From Halobacteriales archaeon SW_9_67_24 (GTDB lineage: Archaea > Halobacteriota > Halobacteria > Halobacteriales > Halococcaceae): a DNA stretch of 14,124 nt. The first letter of the stretch is position 1. Every line of letters begins with the position of its first letter. The stretch spans positions 1-14,124 of the forward strand of contig PXSV01000180.1 in NCBI GenBank assembly GCA_003022685.1, read 5' to 3'. Positions 13,194-14,124 of this stretch are shown piece by piece. The position numbers and the translations under genes were made by a program. The notes below the pieces were generated by a model. That model searched no databases. It saw only the letters and a list, made by a program, of their open reading frames with translations, and had not been told where the DNA came from.

Positions 13194-14124
13194 TCAGTCC
13201 ACTTTCGCCTGCCACTTCCGGACGCTGTCGGCGCTCACGCCCTGGACCTCGGCAGCGAGTCGATCGGCCTCGCCCTCGCGGAGGTCGTCCAAACTGTCGA
13301 TCCCGACGGCGGCGAGTTTCTCGGCGGTTTTCGTCCCCAACCCATCGAGATCCTCCAGATCGCTCACCGACTGGCGCGCCTCGTACTCGCGGTAGTTACA
13401 CACCGGACAGCCGAGCTCCCATGGCTCGTCGCCCGAGTGGACCACGAGTTCGGGCAATACGTGCTCCTCGCAGTGCTCGTCGGTGACCTCGATCTCGCCG
13501 CGGCGCGGGAGCGGGAGCGAATACTCGCAGTCCGGGTATCGGGTGCAGCCGGCGAGGCGCGATCCTGTCCGGAGCGACTTGATCGCGAGCTCGCCACCCT
13601 CCTCACCGCCGCACTCGGGACACGCGCCGATGGCGCGATCCTCGGCCTCGTCGGCGTCCTCGGCCGCACAGATCGGACAGCCGTGGACGAACGTGTTCCG
13701 GCCATCGAGTATCTTCACCTCCCGGAGGTCGTGCTCGTCACAGGTCTCCTCCTGGATCACCGGTTTGCCGGAGGACGGCAGCGGCAGGGTGAACTCGCAG
13801 TCGGGGTAGCCGTCACAGCCGACGAAGTAGCCACCGGAGCGGGACTCCCGGACGAGCAACCGATGCTCGGACTCCGGGCAGGGGCCGAGGGCGTTGTCGG
13901 CCTTCATCGACTCGCGGATGCGCTCGGCGATCTCCTCGCGGGAGTCGGTCAACTCCTCGAAGACGGTTTCGAGCATCGCCCGGGACTCGGCTGTCACCTC
14001 CTCCAGGGTGGCCTCGCCCTCGGCGATGGCCGTCATGTCGGCCTCCAGTCGTCGGGTCATCGCCTCGTCGACGACGTGTTCGAGGCCGTGGTCCTCGCAC
14101 TCGGCGTCCATCACGTACGGCCGG
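13194..14124 (-). CDS. topA: DNA topoisomerase I (type IA), C-terminal part, 5' truncated by the window
   Basis: The frame is open to the window edge (...RPYVMDAECEDHGLEHVV), so the start and the catalytic toprim/Tyr domains lie outside; the GTG/ATG at 14114-14109 is not a real start. VVDEAMTRRLEADMTAIAEGEATLEEV is the end of the type IA core. Next come four zinc-ribbon-like units: CPESEH...GCDGYPDC, CDEH...GCPIC, CPECGG...GCTRYPDC and CEEH...GCPVC. A helix-hairpin-helix-like tail follows, LEDLDGLGTKTAEKLAAVGI, up to QAKVD. Zinc ribbons and HhH units bind DNA and assist strand passage. The first unit has Ser where a second Cys is usual, with His two residues on. The two YPDC units are followed by near-identical LPLP segments, suggesting an internal duplication of a two-ribbon module. 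Confidence 0.9.
   Translation of the reverse strand, partial: RPYVMDAECEDHGLEHVVDEAMTRRLEADMTAIAEGEATLEEVTAESRAMLETVFEELTDSREEIAERIRESMKADNALGPCPESEHRLLVRESRSGGYFVGCDGYPDCEFTLPLPSSGKPVIQEETCDEHDLREVKILDGRNTFVHGCPICAAEDADEAEDRAIGACPECGGEEGGELAIKSLRTGSRLAGCTRYPDCEYSLPLPRRGEIEVTDEHCEEHVLPELVVHSGDEPWELGCPVCNYREYEARQSVSDLEDLDGLGTKTAEKLAAVGIDSLDDLREGEADRLAAEVQGVSADSVRKWQAKVD

Overview
The window looks like chromosomal DNA from a haloarchaeon (class Halobacteria). It is GC-rich, the proteins are acidic, and several genes have a TATA-like box about 25-30 nt before the ATG with no Shine-Dalgarno sequence, as expected for leaderless mRNAs. It also carries archaeal enzymes: the pantoate kinase/phosphopantothenate synthetase pair, a GGGP synthase-family ether-lipid enzyme, an archaeal-type AspRS and an amphi-Trp protein. 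The genus cannot be fixed from this sequence. No transposase, integrase, CRISPR array, tRNA or rRNA was found.

Layout. A plus-strand S9 (prolyl oligopeptidase family) peptidase, cut at its 5' end by the window, fills 3-1685. Every other gene is on the minus strand. From 5654 down to 1930 is a four-gene ABC importer operon: Tat-type lipoprotein binding protein, permease, ATPase, second permease. It is tightly packed, with two TGATG stop/start overlaps. From 7573 down to 5875 are pantoate kinase and 4-phosphopantoate-beta-alanine ligase, consecutive steps of archaeal CoA synthesis. Then come a PiT-type phosphate permease whose 5' end looks broken (7623-8830), an aldehyde dehydrogenase (9002-10522), aspS (10607-11905), a 93-residue amphi-Trp protein (11953-12234), a GGGP synthase-family protein (12378-13118), and the C-terminal part of DNA topoisomerase I (13194 to the window end). 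Apart from the ABC operon and the CoA pair, these are mostly independent housekeeping genes, many with their own promoter.

The most unusual signal is non-coding. Two related 85-86 bp palindromic elements (8920-9004 and 12295-12380) have near-identical ends, 14 and 17 bp perfect outer arms, and unrelated but self-complementary inner hairpins. Each one ends on the stop codon of the upstream gene and supplies the in-frame double stop TGA-TAG. This may be an undescribed intergenic repeat acting as a structured 3' end or terminator, or a MITE-like element. Smaller stem-loops touch or abut the stop codons of four other genes.

Other points of interest are the missing first membrane helix of the PiT permease beside an intact promoter, an AspRS with the His/Pro signature of a non-discriminating enzyme, two diverged permeases in one importer, and a Ser/Asn/Thr/Gly-rich tail with four N-glycosylation sequons on the binding protein.
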